A stretch of 64,000 nt of DNA from Rhodanobacter sp. OK091 (GTDB lineage: Bacteria; Pseudomonadota; Gammaproteobacteria; Xanthomonadales; Rhodanobacteraceae): positions 1,984,001 to 2,048,000 of the forward strand of contig NZ_FRCH01000001.1 of NCBI RefSeq assembly GCF_900142825.1, read 5' to 3'. The notes beneath the pieces were generated by a model. That model was not told the DNA's origin. It saw only the letters and a program-made list of their open reading frames with translations, and did no database searches. Made by a program: the position numbers and the translations under genes. Positions 39,611 to 48,357 of the stretch are shown one piece after another; position 1 is the first letter of the stretch; each line of letters opens with the position of its first letter.

Positions 39611-39828
39611 CAGACGAACGCTGTCCAAGTTCGCATATGGATTGCAGCACTATCGGCACGCCATCACGGCGAGAAATTTCGCTCTAGCAACATGCGCAAG
39701 GTATGCCCCAGCTGACCGTAACCTATAGAAATGATCGCCAGCAGAACGGTCCGGAACCCTTGCTGTGTAAGGGTTGCCGAAACTTGGGAATTTCTACGTT
39801 ACAGGGTACGGATTCCCATTGAGCTCCT

Positions 39829-40410
39829 TTAGATCACCGATGCATCTATGTAGAGCAGTCCCTTCCCATCCACATAGAAAAGACGTTCCTGACGTTCCCA
39901 GCCGGGTGTCTTAGCCTCTTTCAAAATGTATCCGTAGACACCTGTGGTCTCGAACAGCTGCACATTCGTTCCACGCGCGCTGACAAGCTTTCTGGTGACT
40001 TTATAATTTAGTGATCGAGCCGATGCTTGCCATGCTTTGGTTAGCTGATGCAAGGCGACATCTGGATTCTTGTCGAAGCAGGGATGGTCGTGCAGCAAGA
40101 AGTGGAAATGGCACGATCCCCTGTCCTTGATCACATGGTCATCATGGCTACGCTTAAGAATGCTTGCGTGCTCAAGCGTGGCTGCACCGGTCAAGCATTG
40201 AAGGCCTTGCTTCGACCAAGAACGGCCCAGCAATCTCCTGTTCAATCGCTTGATGTGTTCGGATGCAAACGCTATTCCTTGGGTGTCCGTAAGCTTGTAT
40301 TGAAATGTCAGAGTGGCGAAAAATCTGTAGGGCCAATTTTGATCTATAAAGTCTATATATTTCTGTACCTTAGCATATTGATGCTCAAATATTTCGTAAT
40401 TTTTATACAT
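39829..40410 (-). CDS. probable HUH endonuclease / replication initiator-like protein
   Basis: The 193-residue protein has, in order, the motif-1-like strand FFATLTFQ (about 30-37), a metal-binding HUH motif in CHFHFLLHDH (about 98-107) and a candidate catalytic tyrosine in VYGYILKEA (about 158-166) where a lysine follows as in the Y-x-x-K pattern. This is the order of rolling-circle Rep and phage-type initiators (inovirus Gp2-like). AGGAA lies upstream of the ATG at 40410. An extended hairpin lies 86 bp upstream (40496-40541), a natural nick-site candidate. It could give the excised island its own replication; a relaxase role is the other reading. Only motif evidence supports this. Confidence 0.7.
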   Translation of the reverse strand: MYKNYEIFEHQYAKVQKYIDFIDQNWPYRFFATLTFQYKLTDTQGIAFASEHIKRLNRRLLGRSWSKQGLQCLTGAATLEHASILKRSHDDHVIKDRGSCHFHFLLHDHPCFDKNPDVALHQLTKAWQASARSLNYKVTRKLVSARGTNVQLFETTGVYGYILKEAKTPGWERQERLFYVDGKGLLYIDASVI

Positions 40411-40495
40411 GTTGATTCCTATAATTTAGATAAATATTTTCCAATCTGATCCGACATTTCTGTCGTCAGTGAGGTGTTGATAAGCGTTGGTTGTA

Positions 40496-40541
40496 GGTTG
40501 CTAGGTCGACCAGCGTGAAGCGTTGTTGACCCGTAGCAACC
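40496..40541. other. 46-nt hairpin, candidate replication nick site
   Basis: GGTTGCT and AGCAACC form the outer 7-bp stem; inside, GGTCGA pairs with TTGACC (one G-T wobble) and CAGCG with CGTTG (one wobble) around a loop TGAAG. Small bulges (A, C and CGT) separate the three helices. It lies in the 226-bp gap just upstream of the HUH-type gene. A second inverted repeat, ACCGG-GCATGGATAGCA-CCGGT, lies at about 40595-40615. Confidence 0.6.
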
Positions 40542-40636
40542 GTATTTAGAGATTTTTGCGAATCGTGTCGAAAATTTGTTCCAGCTCATCGACCGGGCAT
40601 GGATAGCACCGGTCGACAACCACGAGTCAGTCGAGG

Positions 40637-41140
40637 TTAGGAGAGCAAGTTCGTCTTTCCAGCGTATTCACCATCCGACAAGAACCTTTCGAAATTCTTG
40701 ATCATGTTTCTGGTGATTTGCTTTTTAGCCCAAACCACAAACCTTTGCGCTGACAGCAACTCTTTTTCGTAAGGCGAGATGTAAATGAGCTCGGATAACG
40801 TTTCCGCTACCATGTAGCGTGAACCACCGACATCAAGATCAAGGCATCGGTGATCCTTCCACAAAACTATGGCGGTGGCGATTCCGGATTCCGGGTTGGT
40901 CTGAAAAAGTGCCGAACCACGAAAACTACCGAACTCCGTGTCACTGCCTTGTTGAAGCCACTGCTGTATATCCACCATCGTTTGACACACTAGGTATTCG
41001 GCAAAGTCTGGTTCCATGTCAGCATCGAACTTGAAGCCAACCGCGGCACGATATTTTCCGGGCGGGATGGATGTATCAGTCGGTGCGTTTGTGATGATTG
41101 ATGTCTTCTTCAGTAAAGCTCTTTCATATGTTGCATTCAT
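40637..41140 (-). CDS. hypothetical protein of the island
   Basis: The 167-residue soluble protein has a good site, GAGGA, eight bases before the ATG. It contains one cysteine pair (EYLVCQTM and DHRCLDLD) and no motif I recognise. The C-terminal 40 residues are charged and helical (RFVVWAKKQITRNMIKNFERFLSDG). It lies between the AlpA-like gene and the HUH-type gene on the same strand, so a role in replication or its control is possible from position only. Confidence 0.6.
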   Translation of the reverse strand: MNATYERALLKKTSIITNAPTDTSIPPGKYRAAVGFKFDADMEPDFAEYLVCQTMVDIQQWLQQGSDTEFGSFRGSALFQTNPESGIATAIVLWKDHRCLDLDVGGSRYMVAETLSELIYISPYEKELLSAQRFVVWAKKQITRNMIKNFERFLSDGEYAGKTNLLS

Positions 41141-41272
41141 TTTTAAGTCCTCATTTGGTAATTTTTGGCGATAGTTGTCCCTGCTGAAGAAATCTCAGCT
41201 GCAGATGTTCTGATCGGAAGGTAAGCGCTCTCAGGAGCCTGAGCAGCGGTGTTGCTTAGTAAGTTGCTGGCG

Positions 41273-41476
41273 TCAATGAGCGGTTCTGACCCTCTCAGCC
41301 ATCCACGTCGCCACCTCAGACTCGAGCCATGCCACTGTTCTGCCGTGTAGGCGGAAGGATCGTGGGAAGTGGCCACTCTTCATGAGTGTGTAGATGTGCG
41401 TTTGAGAGATCCCCACACGATGCATCACGTGTGGAAGTCGAAGGAATCGTGGTTCAGGGCAGTTTTCGTAGTTCAT
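41273..41476 (-). CDS. AlpA-family regulator 1
   Basis: The 67-residue protein has the AlpA/excisionase-like winged-helix layout: FLRLPHVMHRVGISQTHIYTLMKSGHFPRSFRLHGRTVAWLESEV. AlpA proteins act as regulators of integrase genes or as excision factors in P4-like elements. AAGGTGATCT precedes the ATG at 41476. It is about 45% alike to the second AlpA-type protein at 41804, with the same leader, so they look like a duplicate pair. It precedes the hypothetical gene at 41140. Confidence 0.88.
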   Translation of the reverse strand: MNYENCPEPRFLRLPHVMHRVGISQTHIYTLMKSGHFPRSFRLHGRTVAWLESEVATWMAERVRTAH

Positions 41477-41803
41477 AGATCACCTTTTCTGTTTATCGAA
41501 TTTTTCCTCCTTGGCGTTATTGCCTGCGGCTGGTCGTGTTCGATGGCCGCACTATACGTGTTACTTTTACCTTTGCAAGCATTTGATTAATATAATAAAA
41601 AGTATTTTTCAACCTCATAAAAATCCCTGCGCGCTTATAAATTTCAGCCGCCAAATCACAGCTGGGTACCCTGCTTGAAGGGCACCGAAGAGCGTAAACA
41701 TGAAGATGAGCCGTCATCGCTACCTATGTTTTATTAGAGCGATTGAGGGTCAGACAGCGACAAAAAAAGACCACCGTGTAGGGGTGGTCTTCGATGCTTA
41801 CTA
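41477..41803. other. AT-rich intergenic region between the two AlpA genes
   Basis: 327 bp without a convincing gene. It holds the promoter side of AlpA 1 on the minus strand, an AT-rich block at 41580-41630 and, at its right end, the terminator of AlpA 2. A 66-codon open frame on the minus strand (41517-41717) has no recognisable features. Confidence 0.6.
41762..41790 (-). terminator. terminator after AlpA 2
   Basis: An 8-bp perfect stem, AGACCACC / GGTGGTCT, with a seven-base loop is followed on the minus strand by seven T. It lies just past the stop of the AlpA gene at 41804. Confidence 0.88.
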
Positions 41804-42004
41804 TTACGATGCTTCGGTCCTGCAAGCCATCCATTGTCGAACTTCCCGATCGGACCACGCGACGGCTCTCCTTGAAAGCGCGATCGAGCGAGGAAAGGTT
41901 CCCTCTCCTTGCATCTTGTAGATCTGTGAACGCGATAGGCCGATGAGGCACATCACTTCAGGGAGACGGAGGAAGCGGGTCGTAAGGGCGTGTTCGAAAG
42001 ACAT
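41804..42004 (-). CDS. AlpA-family regulator 2
   Basis: The 66-residue protein (TRFLRLPEVMCLIGLSRSQIYKMQGEG, then FPRSIALSRRAVAWSDREVRQWM) is a typical AlpA/Prophage CP4-57-type DNA-binding protein. AGGTGATCC precedes its ATG, nearly the same leader as AlpA 1. It is the last gene before the right attachment repeat and has its own terminator. One of the two may favour excision with the integrase, the other may control transcription; which is which cannot be told. Confidence 0.9.
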   Translation of the reverse strand: MSFEHALTTRFLRLPEVMCLIGLSRSQIYKMQGEGTFPRSIALSRRAVAWSDREVRQWMACRTEAS

Positions 42005-42496
42005 GGATCACCTAGTGGGTTCCAGAAAGGCGGGTGCCAATCTGAGCTGTTGGTCAGCTCAACCATCGTAGGAGACGAACGGAACTAGTCCAGAAGTCCG
42101 TCAAGACGCACCCAACAATATTTAGCAATTCAGAATCATTTTTATAGTGAGTTGGTAGGCAGCGTGTCGCTGCCATGGCAGATGGCTCGCGACAAATATA
42201 AGAATTGTTGTGGACGGCCCAATGGGTAGTTCGTCGCGCGGTCTAGGTCAGATTTTCAATCTGAATAGAAGCCAAATGAGATAAGTGACGTCGGGCCTGA
42301 ACGGTGAGGTTCACGCCATGGGATCTCGTGATCGACGCATGCACGTCGCTTCGGGAAGATCGCCTGTATGACCGCCCAGAAAGCTGGAAAAGGCTACGTC
42401 GCCTGAGTGAGCTTGATGTGGGCCCACCAGTGGGGCCACCAACTGTACACTACTCAGAACAATGGCTAAATTTAAGCATCATTGTGCATGTAGCAA
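42005..42496. other. non-coding right end of the island
   Basis: About 490 bp with no convincing gene. It has an AT-rich patch (42120-42150), a candidate promoter side for AlpA 2, and near its end the repeats TGTGGGCCCA (42417-42426) and TGGGGCC (42431-42437). A reverse copy of TGTGGGCCCA occurs near the other end of the island (27845-27854). These look like arm-type integrase sites. A 70-codon plus-strand frame ends in FCIGK only because it reads into the attachment repeat. Confidence 0.6.
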
Positions 42497-42515
42497 CGTT
42501 CTGCATCGGCAAGTA
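42497..42515. repeat. right attachment-site repeat (attR core)
   Basis: Second perfect copy of the 19-bp core CGTTCTGCATCGGCAAGTA. The rbsK stop codon (TCA on the plus strand) begins two bases later at 42517, so the ancestral chromosome had mnmE and rbsK stop to stop. Confidence 0.95.
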
Positions 42516-42516
42516 A

Positions 42517-43428
42517 TCAGCTGGCTTGCAGGGCAAGCAGCGTTTCTACTTCATGCAAGGTAGGCATGCCGCCTTGTGCGCCAAGTTTGGCTACCGATAG
42601 TGCGGCGGCGGCGCATGCCTTGCGCACGGCCTGCGGCAGGCCTTCATGCAGGAAAACGGCGAGTGCGGCGTTGAAGGTGTCGCCGGCCCCGGTGCTGTCG
42701 ATGACATCGACCTTGAAGCCAGCCTGATGCTGCGGTTCGCCACTTTCGCGATACCACGCGCCTTCGGCGCCACGGGTGAGTACCACGGGGCAAGGCGTGC
42801 GCTGCATCAGGTCGCGGAAGTCTTTAGTGGAATCGGTCTCGGTAGGATCGGCATCGAGCAGGATCGCGAGTTCATGCTGGTTCGGGGTAACGTAGCGGGC
42901 GAGTTTCAGCCAGTCGGTGGGCAGCTTCTGTGCGGGCGCGGGGTTGAGAATCACCGGCACGCCGAGCCGTTGGCCGAGTCGCAATGTCGCTGCCACGGTT
43001 TCCAGCGGAATTTCCATTTGCACCAGGACCGCGTCGGCGAGGGCCACCATCGCCTGTGCCTGCTCGACTTGGGCCGGAGTGACACGAGCATTGGCGGCAG
43101 GTATCACGATGATCTGGTTTTCGCCGCCGGCGACGGTGATCGAAGCTGTGCCGCTGGCGCAGCCGTCGAGCTGGACGGTATGCGTGAGGTCGATCCCTTC
43201 GGCGGCAAGACCTTGGCGCAGTTGCCGGCCGAACGCGTCAGCGCCGATGGCGCCGACCAGTGCCACCTCGGCGCCTAGCCGTGCCGCAGCTACCGCCTGG
43301 TTCGCGCCCTTGCCGCCCGGCACTGTCAGAAAGCGTTCGCCCAGGATGGTTTCGCCGGGGCCGGCGAAACGCGGCGCCTGGGTCACCAGATCCATGTTGA
43401 TGCTGCCGACGACGACGATGCGTGTCAT
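42517..43428 (-). CDS. rbsK: ribokinase
   Basis: The 303-residue PfkB-family sugar kinase has the N-terminal SINMDLVT and PGGKGANQAVAAARLG, and the C-terminal DSTGAGDTFNAALAVFL with the catalytic aspartate in the GAGD motif. It phosphorylates ribose to ribose 5-phosphate. Length and motifs are standard. Its stop lies two bases after the right attachment repeat of the island, showing that the insertion did not damage it. Confidence 0.92.
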   Translation of the reverse strand: MTRIVVVGSINMDLVTQAPRFAGPGETILGERFLTVPGGKGANQAVAAARLGAEVALVGAIGADAFGRQLRQGLAAEGIDLTHTVQLDGCASGTASITVAGGENQIIVIPAANARVTPAQVEQAQAMVALADAVLVQMEIPLETVAATLRLGQRLGVPVILNPAPAQKLPTDWLKLARYVTPNQHELAILLDADPTETDSTKDFRDLMQRTPCPVVLTRGAEGAWYRESGEPQHQAGFKVDVIDSTGAGDTFNAALAVFLHEGLPQAVRKACAAAALSVAKLGAQGGMPTLHEVETLLALQAS

Positions 43429-43535
43429 GTCTTGCTCCCGGGTGCTGGGCCGCTGATTTCGCGGCTATCGGGGAGCTTAGCTGTTGCGGCGATGAGGCTG
43501 AAACCACGCACCCCCGCTCTACATCCGCGGCGCGA

Positions 43536-44162
43536 TCAATGCGCGCGACCGATCCCGGAGTCGTCGCCCTGCTCCAGCGCCGGTGCGGCGCCGGCCACCG
43601 CCAGCAGCGATTGCGCGTAGCTGTCCTCGATGCTGACGGTGGATACCTCGTCCCACGAGAAGAACGAGGCCTCGCGCATCCACTCCGCATCGGGGCTGAG
43701 TTCCTGCATGTGGAAGCCGTCTTCCTCGACGCTGACCAGCCGGCCGATGTAGCAGACCTCGGCTTCGTCCTCGCTGTCCACATGCACGCCGATCACCGGT
43801 GCCTGCGCGCCGGCGGCCTGGATCACTTCGCGGATGTTGTCCAGCGGAAAGCCGCGTGGCGGCCGCGGCAGGATGTGCTTAAGCGCCAGCGCCTTCTCGA
43901 AAAACACATGGTGCTTGTCCGGCGCTTCCAGTTCGGAGATGTCGCGATGGCGCATCACGTACATGCCGTCGTAGGTGATGCCGTCGCCGACCACCCAGAG
44001 CAGGAAGAATTCCCGCCCGACGCCGCCCACGTATCCGCAGAAGCTGCCGTGCTCGAGATCCTCGCGCCACAACCGTACCAGCGTCTGCTTCTGCTGCGCT
44101 TCGCGCAACTGGGCGCGCTGGCCGGTATTTTTCAGTTCAATGATGTTGCTCACGGCTTCCAT
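43536..44162 (-). CDS. conserved hypothetical protein
   Basis: The 208-residue soluble protein begins MEAVSNIIELKN (ATG at 44162). It has two beta-rich halves (GYVGGVGREFFLLWVVGDG and EVCYIGRLVSVEEDGFHMQEL), which would fit a repeated Sm-like or SH3-like barrel, but I do not recognise the family. It lies 42 bp after hslU on the same strand, so it may be co-transcribed with hslVU, although nothing in it points to the protease. Confidence 0.65.
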   Translation of the reverse strand: MEAVSNIIELKNTGQRAQLREAQQKQTLVRLWREDLEHGSFCGYVGGVGREFFLLWVVGDGITYDGMYVMRHRDISELEAPDKHHVFFEKALALKHILPRPPRGFPLDNIREVIQAAGAQAPVIGVHVDSEDEAEVCYIGRLVSVEEDGFHMQELSPDAEWMREASFFSWDEVSTVSIEDSYAQSLLAVAGAAPALEQGDDSGIGRAH

Positions 44163-44204
44163 TTTAACAGGTCGAGGTAATTGGCTTGTTAGCATCCTGG
44201 AAAG

Positions 44205-45545
44205 CTAGAGGATGTAGCGGCTGAGATCTTCGTCCTGAACCAGACTGCCAAGCGTTTTATCCACATGTTCGCCGTCGATCTTGTAGTTTTCGCCGGATTT
44301 GTCTGCGGCTTCGTAGGAGATTTTCTCCAGCAGCCGTTCCATCACCGTATGTAGTCGGCGCGCGCCTATATTCTCAGTGCGCTCATTCACCTGGAACGCC
44401 ACCTCAGCCAGCCGGTCGATGCCGCTGTCGACGAACTCCAGGCCCACGCCTTCGGTGGCGAGCAGCGCTGTGTACTGCTTGGTCAGCGCGTTGTGCGGTT
44501 CGCGCAGGATGCGCTTGAAGTCGTCCACGCTGAGCGCGGACAGCTCCACGCGGATCGGCAGGCGGCCTTGCAGTTCCGGGATCAGGTCGGACGGTTTCGC
44601 CAGCGAAAACGCGCCGGAGGCGATGAACAACATGTGGTCGGTCTTGATCGGACCGTACTTGGTCGACACCGTGGAACCTTCGACCAGCGGCAGCAGGTCG
44701 CGCTGCACGCCTTCGCGGCTGACGCCGGCGTGGCCGTGGTCGCCCCGCTGAGCCACCTTGTCGATCTCGTCGATGAAGACGATGCCGTTCTGTTCGGCCG
44801 CCTCCATCGCTTGCGCGCGGATCTCCTCGTCATTGAGCAGTTTGCCGGCCTCCTCGTCGATCAGCAGCGGTCGCGCCAGCTTGATCGCCAGCTTCCGCTG
44901 CTGTGTCTTGGCGCCACCGAGGTTCTGGAACATCTGGCGCAATTGCTGGCCCATTTCTTCCATGCCCGGCGGCGACATGATTTCCACGCCCACGTTCATG
45001 GCGAAATCCAGTTCGATCTCACGCTCATCCAGCGCGCCCTCGCGCAGCTGCTTGCGCAATTTCTGGCGGGTGTCGTTGTGCTCGGTGCCGGCCGGCGCCG
45101 CATCGTGGGTCCAGTCGGTCGGTGTCTGCCGGCGCGGCAGCAAGGCATCGAGGATGCGATCCTCCGCGCGATCCTCGGCCTGCGTGCGCACGCGCTTGAT
45201 CGCCTGCTCGCGGGTCAGCTTGTAGGCCACATCGGCGAGGTCGCGGATGATCGACTCCACATCTTTGCCGACATAGCCGACCTCGGTGAACTTGGTCGCC
45301 TCCACCTTCACGAACGGCGCGTTCGCCAGCGTGGCGAGTCGGCGGGCGATCTCGGTCTTGCCCACGCCGGTGGGGCCTATCATCAAGATATTCTTCGGAG
45401 TCACTTCCTCGCGCATGCCCGGTTCCAGCTGCATGCGACGCCAGCGGCTGCGCAGAGCCACCGCCACAGCGCGCTTGGCGTCATGCTGGCCGATGATGTA
45501 GCGGTCGAGTTCGTTGACGATTTCGCGGGGAGTCAGTTCGGACAT
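44205..45545 (-). CDS. hslU: ATP-dependent protease ATPase subunit HslU
   Basis: The 446-residue AAA+ unfoldase feeds substrates to HslV. It opens [21 protein letters not shown] and has Walker [16 protein letters not shown], the intermediate I domain (about 110-240), Walker [10 protein letters not shown] and the C-terminal DLSRYIL that docks into HslV. It lies 81 bp after hslV, as is usual. Confidence 0.98.
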   Translation of the reverse strand: MSELTPREIVNELDRYIIGQHDAKRAVAVALRSRWRRMQLEPGMREEVTPKNILMIGPTGVGKTEIARRLATLANAPFVKVEATKFTEVGYVGKDVESIIRDLADVAYKLTREQAIKRVRTQAEDRAEDRILDALLPRRQTPTDWTHDAAPAGTEHNDTRQKLRKQLREGALDEREIELDFAMNVGVEIMSPPGMEEMGQQLRQMFQNLGGAKTQQRKLAIKLARPLLIDEEAGKLLNDEEIRAQAMEAAEQNGIVFIDEIDKVAQRGDHGHAGVSREGVQRDLLPLVEGSTVSTKYGPIKTDHMLFIASGAFSLAKPSDLIPELQGRLPIRVELSALSVDDFKRILREPHNALTKQYTALLATEGVGLEFVDSGIDRLAEVAFQVNERTENIGARRLHTVMERLLEKISYEAADKSGENYKIDGEHVDKTLGSLVQDEDLSRYIL

Positions 45546-45626
45546 GAAGTCACCGAGGATGTTCGTGCGTGGGGAAGCGCAGCGGAGTGCGCGAACCGTG
45601 TGCGATCAAGCCGTAGCGCGCCGCGC

Positions 45627-46163
45627 CTACAGCTCTTCGATCGACACGTTGTGATTGGTGTAGATGCAGATGTCGCCGGCGATCTTCAGCGCCTTCTCGA
45701 CGACGGTTCGCGCATCCAGCTCGGTGTTTTCGAGCAGCGCCATCGCCGCGGACTGGGCGAATGGACCGCCGGAACCGATGGCGATCAGGCCGTGTTCGGG
45801 TTCGACCACATCGCCGTTGCCGGAGATCAGTAGCGACACTTCTTTGTCGGCCACCGCGAGCATCGCCTCGAGCCGACCGAAGCGGCGGTCGGTGCGCCAT
45901 TCCTTGGCCATTTCCACAGCGGCGCGGGTCAGGTTGCTGTTGTGCTTCTCGAGCTTCTGCTCGAACAATTCGAACAGCGTGAACGCATCGGCAGTGGCAC
46001 CGGCGAAACCGGCCACGACGTCGCCGCTCTTGCCCAGCCGGCGCACCTTGCGCGCATTGCCCTTCATGACCGTATTGCCAAGCGTGACCTGGCCGTCGCT
46101 GCCGATCACGACGCGGCCTTCGCGGCGCACGCAGACGATGGTGGTGGCGTGGAAGGATTCCAT
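45627..46163 (-). CDS. hslV: ATP-dependent protease peptidase subunit HslV
   Basis: The 178-residue threonine peptidase has a six-residue lead (MESFHA) before the catalytic TTIVCVRR, so the processed enzyme begins with threonine 7. [12 protein letters not shown] and the later [10 protein letters not shown] and [11 protein letters not shown] are family blocks. It forms a two-ring core capped by HslU, whose gene follows. Confidence 0.98.
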   Translation of the reverse strand: MESFHATTIVCVRREGRVVIGSDGQVTLGNTVMKGNARKVRRLGKSGDVVAGFAGATADAFTLFELFEQKLEKHNSNLTRAAVEMAKEWRTDRRFGRLEAMLAVADKEVSLLISGNGDVVEPEHGLIAIGSGGPFAQSAAMALLENTELDARTVVEKALKIAGDICIYTNHNVSIEEL

Positions 46164-46244
46164 GATGGTGCCTAGCTCCGGGAGGGAGCTGACTAGATAT
46201 GGATCGGCCAGGCCGATTGCAAGCGATGCCCGCTAGCCTCAGCC

Positions 46245-47336
46245 TCAGCGCGGCAAGGCGTGCAGGAACGGTGCAGCTGCAGCAGCCACCTCGGCCGGCG
46301 CGCAATCCGCCACGCACAGGGCTTCGTCATGCGGGCCACGGGGGCGATAGCGGGTCAGGTTGTCCCGCGTGAACAGTCCCAGCGTAGGTACGCCGGCGGC
46401 GCAGGCCAGATGCATCACGCCGCAGTCGGCGCTGATGTAGCCATGGCACTGCGCGAGCACGGCCGCCATCCGACGCACGTTGCTGGAGTAGAAGGCGGGA
46501 AAGCGGAGCTGCAGCTGCGACTGGCCATGCGCAGGAAGCATCTCGATGAAGCTCAAGCGCGGATTCGCCGCCTTCAGTGCGTCGGCCAACGCCAGCCACC
46601 ACTCACCGCCAAGGCGTTTGTTGCCGGTGGCATTGGGGAATAGCGCGATGACCTGGTGATCACCGTCGGGTGCATGCCCGAGCAGGTCGGTCAGTAGTGC
46701 GCGGCCGCACACCTGTTCTTCCGCACGCAGGTGAATGCGCATGGGTGGCCAGATGGCGTCCTGAGCCATGAAAGGCAGCCCCATCGCGCAACGCAATGCG
46801 TATACGCCATCCAGCGAAAAGTGGCTGGGCGCGTGAGCCAGGGCGGTTTGCCAGGCCGAGCCGCCTTCGCGCAGTTCGCGCTTGCTGGAAGGCAGCCCCA
46901 GCAGATGGCGGGCGCCACTGAGGAACAGCAGCAGCCGGCCCGAACGCGAGCCGCGGGTGCTGTCGATGGCCAGGTCATAACGGTTCCGCCGCAGCAGCAG
47001 CAGCGTGCGCAACAGGTGCACGGGATGGTGACCGGGCCGCCGGGTCAGTTGATGGATATGGCGAACTTGGCGAAATCCGGCGAACACGTCATCGGCTGCT
47101 TCGCAGCCGGTGACCAGATCGATCTCGGCACCGGGATAGCGCCGTTCCAGCTCGGTCAGCAGCGGGGTCAGCAGCAGCGTATTGCCAAGCCGATGATTGG
47201 GACGCAGCAACAGGATGCGGAAAATGTCGCGAGGTGGCAGCTCACCCACGCCCAGCAGGTGCCGATGCGTCGGCCGCACGTCGTGATCGATCACGATGGG
47301 AACTGTGACCGAGAGTGGAATTTCCGAGCGGGTCAC
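46245..47336 (-). CDS. glycosyltransferase family 9 (heptosyltransferase-like)
   Basis: The 363-residue protein has the GT-B fold features of ADP-heptose:LPS heptosyltransferases: RILLLRPNHRLGNTLLLTPLL near the N-terminus and the C-terminal ISADCGVMHLACAAGVPTLGLF nucleotide-binding region. It probably adds a sugar to the lipopolysaccharide core at the inner membrane. It lies alone between hslV and xerC, so the exact sugar or acceptor is unknown. Confidence 0.85.
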   Translation of the reverse strand: MTRSEIPLSVTVPIVIDHDVRPTHRHLLGVGELPPRDIFRILLLRPNHRLGNTLLLTPLLTELERRYPGAEIDLVTGCEAADDVFAGFRQVRHIHQLTRRPGHHPVHLLRTLLLLRRNRYDLAIDSTRGSRSGRLLLFLSGARHLLGLPSSKRELREGGSAWQTALAHAPSHFSLDGVYALRCAMGLPFMAQDAIWPPMRIHLRAEEQVCGRALLTDLLGHAPDGDHQVIALFPNATGNKRLGGEWWLALADALKAANPRLSFIEMLPAHGQSQLQLRFPAFYSSNVRRMAAVLAQCHGYISADCGVMHLACAAGVPTLGLFTRDNLTRYRPRGPHDEALCVADCAPAEVAAAAAPFLHALPR

Positions 47337-47451
47337 GGTGGCTGATGCCTGGAGGGTTGTCGGATGGCATTGTCGCGGGAGGAGTCTTTCCGCAGGCTTA
47401 TGGCGGCTTCGTCCGAGGCTTGTCGTTCAGCGCAGAGTAGCAGTTTCGTAT

Positions 47452-48336
47452 TTATTTGCGACGCGCGCGCGGGTGCGCGGCATCGTAGACCTTGGCCAGA
47501 TGCTGGAAATCCAGATGCGTATAGATCTGCGTGGTGGCGATGTCGGCGTGGCCGAGCAGCTCCTGCACGGCGCGCAGGTCGCCGGAGGACTCCAGCATGT
47601 GACTGGCGAAGGTGTGCCGCAGCAGGTGCGGATGAATGTTCTTGGGGAGGCCTTGTTGCAGCGCCAGGGTTTTCAGGCGCAGCTGGATCGTGCGCGGGCT
47701 GATCAGCGCGCCACCACGACCGCGGAAGATGGGGCTGTCGGCCTGCATACCCTCTTCGGTGCCGAGTGCGCGCAGCGCGACGATAGCGTGGCGCCCGACC
47801 GGCACGATGCGGGTTTTGCTGCCCTTGCCGAGCACACGCACTTCGCCGCCGTCGAGATCCAGATCGATCCAACGCAGGCCCACCAGTTCGGACAGACGAA
47901 GGCCGCTGGAATAGAACAGCTCCAGCATCGCACGGTCGCGCACGGCAAGCTTGCCGCCGCTGTCGGTTTCGACCAGCGCGCTGGCCTCGTCGACATCGAG
48001 TACCTGCGGCAGCTTGCGACGCACCTTGGGGCCGCGCACGCCGAGCAGCGGATCGACGGCCAGCAGGCCTTCGCGGTTGAGCTGGCGGAACAGGCTGCGG
48101 CAGGACGACAACAGGCGCTGCAGGCTTTTCGGCGCCAGGCCGGCGCGATGTTCGCCAGCGACAAACGTCCGCATCCGGTTCGCATCCAGTGCGTCGAACG
48201 AGGTCAGCTGTTGCGTTTGCATGAAACGCAACAACTTGGCCAGGTCGCGGCGATAACCGGCCACCGTGTGCGGCGAAGCGTGCCGCTCCCCGGCGAGGCG
48301 GGCGAGCCAGCCGTCGACTTCTTGTTCAGGCGTCAT
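47452..48336 (-). CDS. xerC: tyrosine recombinase XerC
   Basis: The 294-residue recombinase acts with XerD at dif to separate chromosome dimers. Catalytic parts: SSGLRLSELVGL (first Arg), HLLRHTFASHMLES (His and second Arg), LLGHADIATTQIYTHLD (third His and Tyr). The start ATG at 48336 gives the family's usual N-terminus (EQEVDGWLARLAGERHASPHT). It is followed upstream by DUF484 and dapF, the standard dapF-DUF484-xerC order. Confidence 0.96.
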   Translation of the reverse strand: MTPEQEVDGWLARLAGERHASPHTVAGYRRDLAKLLRFMQTQQLTSFDALDANRMRTFVAGEHRAGLAPKSLQRLLSSCRSLFRQLNREGLLAVDPLLGVRGPKVRRKLPQVLDVDEASALVETDSGGKLAVRDRAMLELFYSSGLRLSELVGLRWIDLDLDGGEVRVLGKGSKTRIVPVGRHAIVALRALGTEEGMQADSPIFRGRGGALISPRTIQLRLKTLALQQGLPKNIHPHLLRHTFASHMLESSGDLRAVQELLGHADIATTQIYTHLDFQHLAKVYDAAHPRARRK

Positions 48337-48357
48337 CGCCGGACCATGGGCAGGCCC

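Larger units (their letters stand above)
27674..42515. mobile_element. 14.8-kb integrative genomic island at mnmE
   Basis: The element is bounded by 19-bp perfect direct repeats, carries a tyrosine integrase next to one end, and its genes show lower GC and different codon use from the flanking chromosome. Contents in order: integrase, integrase remnant, DUF262-HEPN-methyltransferase operon, two small secreted proteins, serine recombinase, methyltransferase-restriction enzyme pair, HNH nuclease, three small unknown genes, XRE regulator, HUH-type initiator, unknown gene, two AlpA-type regulators. No conjugation, phage structural or transposase genes are visible. Excision would give a circle of 14,823 bp and restore an unbroken mnmE-rbsK junction. 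Confidence 0.93.

Noticed and set aside
39755-39775. Inverted repeat AACCCTT / AAGGGTT after the XRE gene
   Set aside because: Short stem without a T-run; could be a weak terminator but is also likely by chance.
41143-41376. Minus-strand frame of 77 codons overlapping AlpA 1
   Set aside because: The N-terminal half is the AlpA gene read in another frame; the rest (to 41143) has no start codon of its own.
41517-41717. 66-codon minus-strand frame between the AlpA genes
   Set aside because: Composition and lack of a start site suggest chance.
42304-42516. Plus-strand frame of 70 codons ending FCIGK
   Set aside because: The last residues come only from reading into the right attachment repeat; the rest has no family resemblance or good start site.
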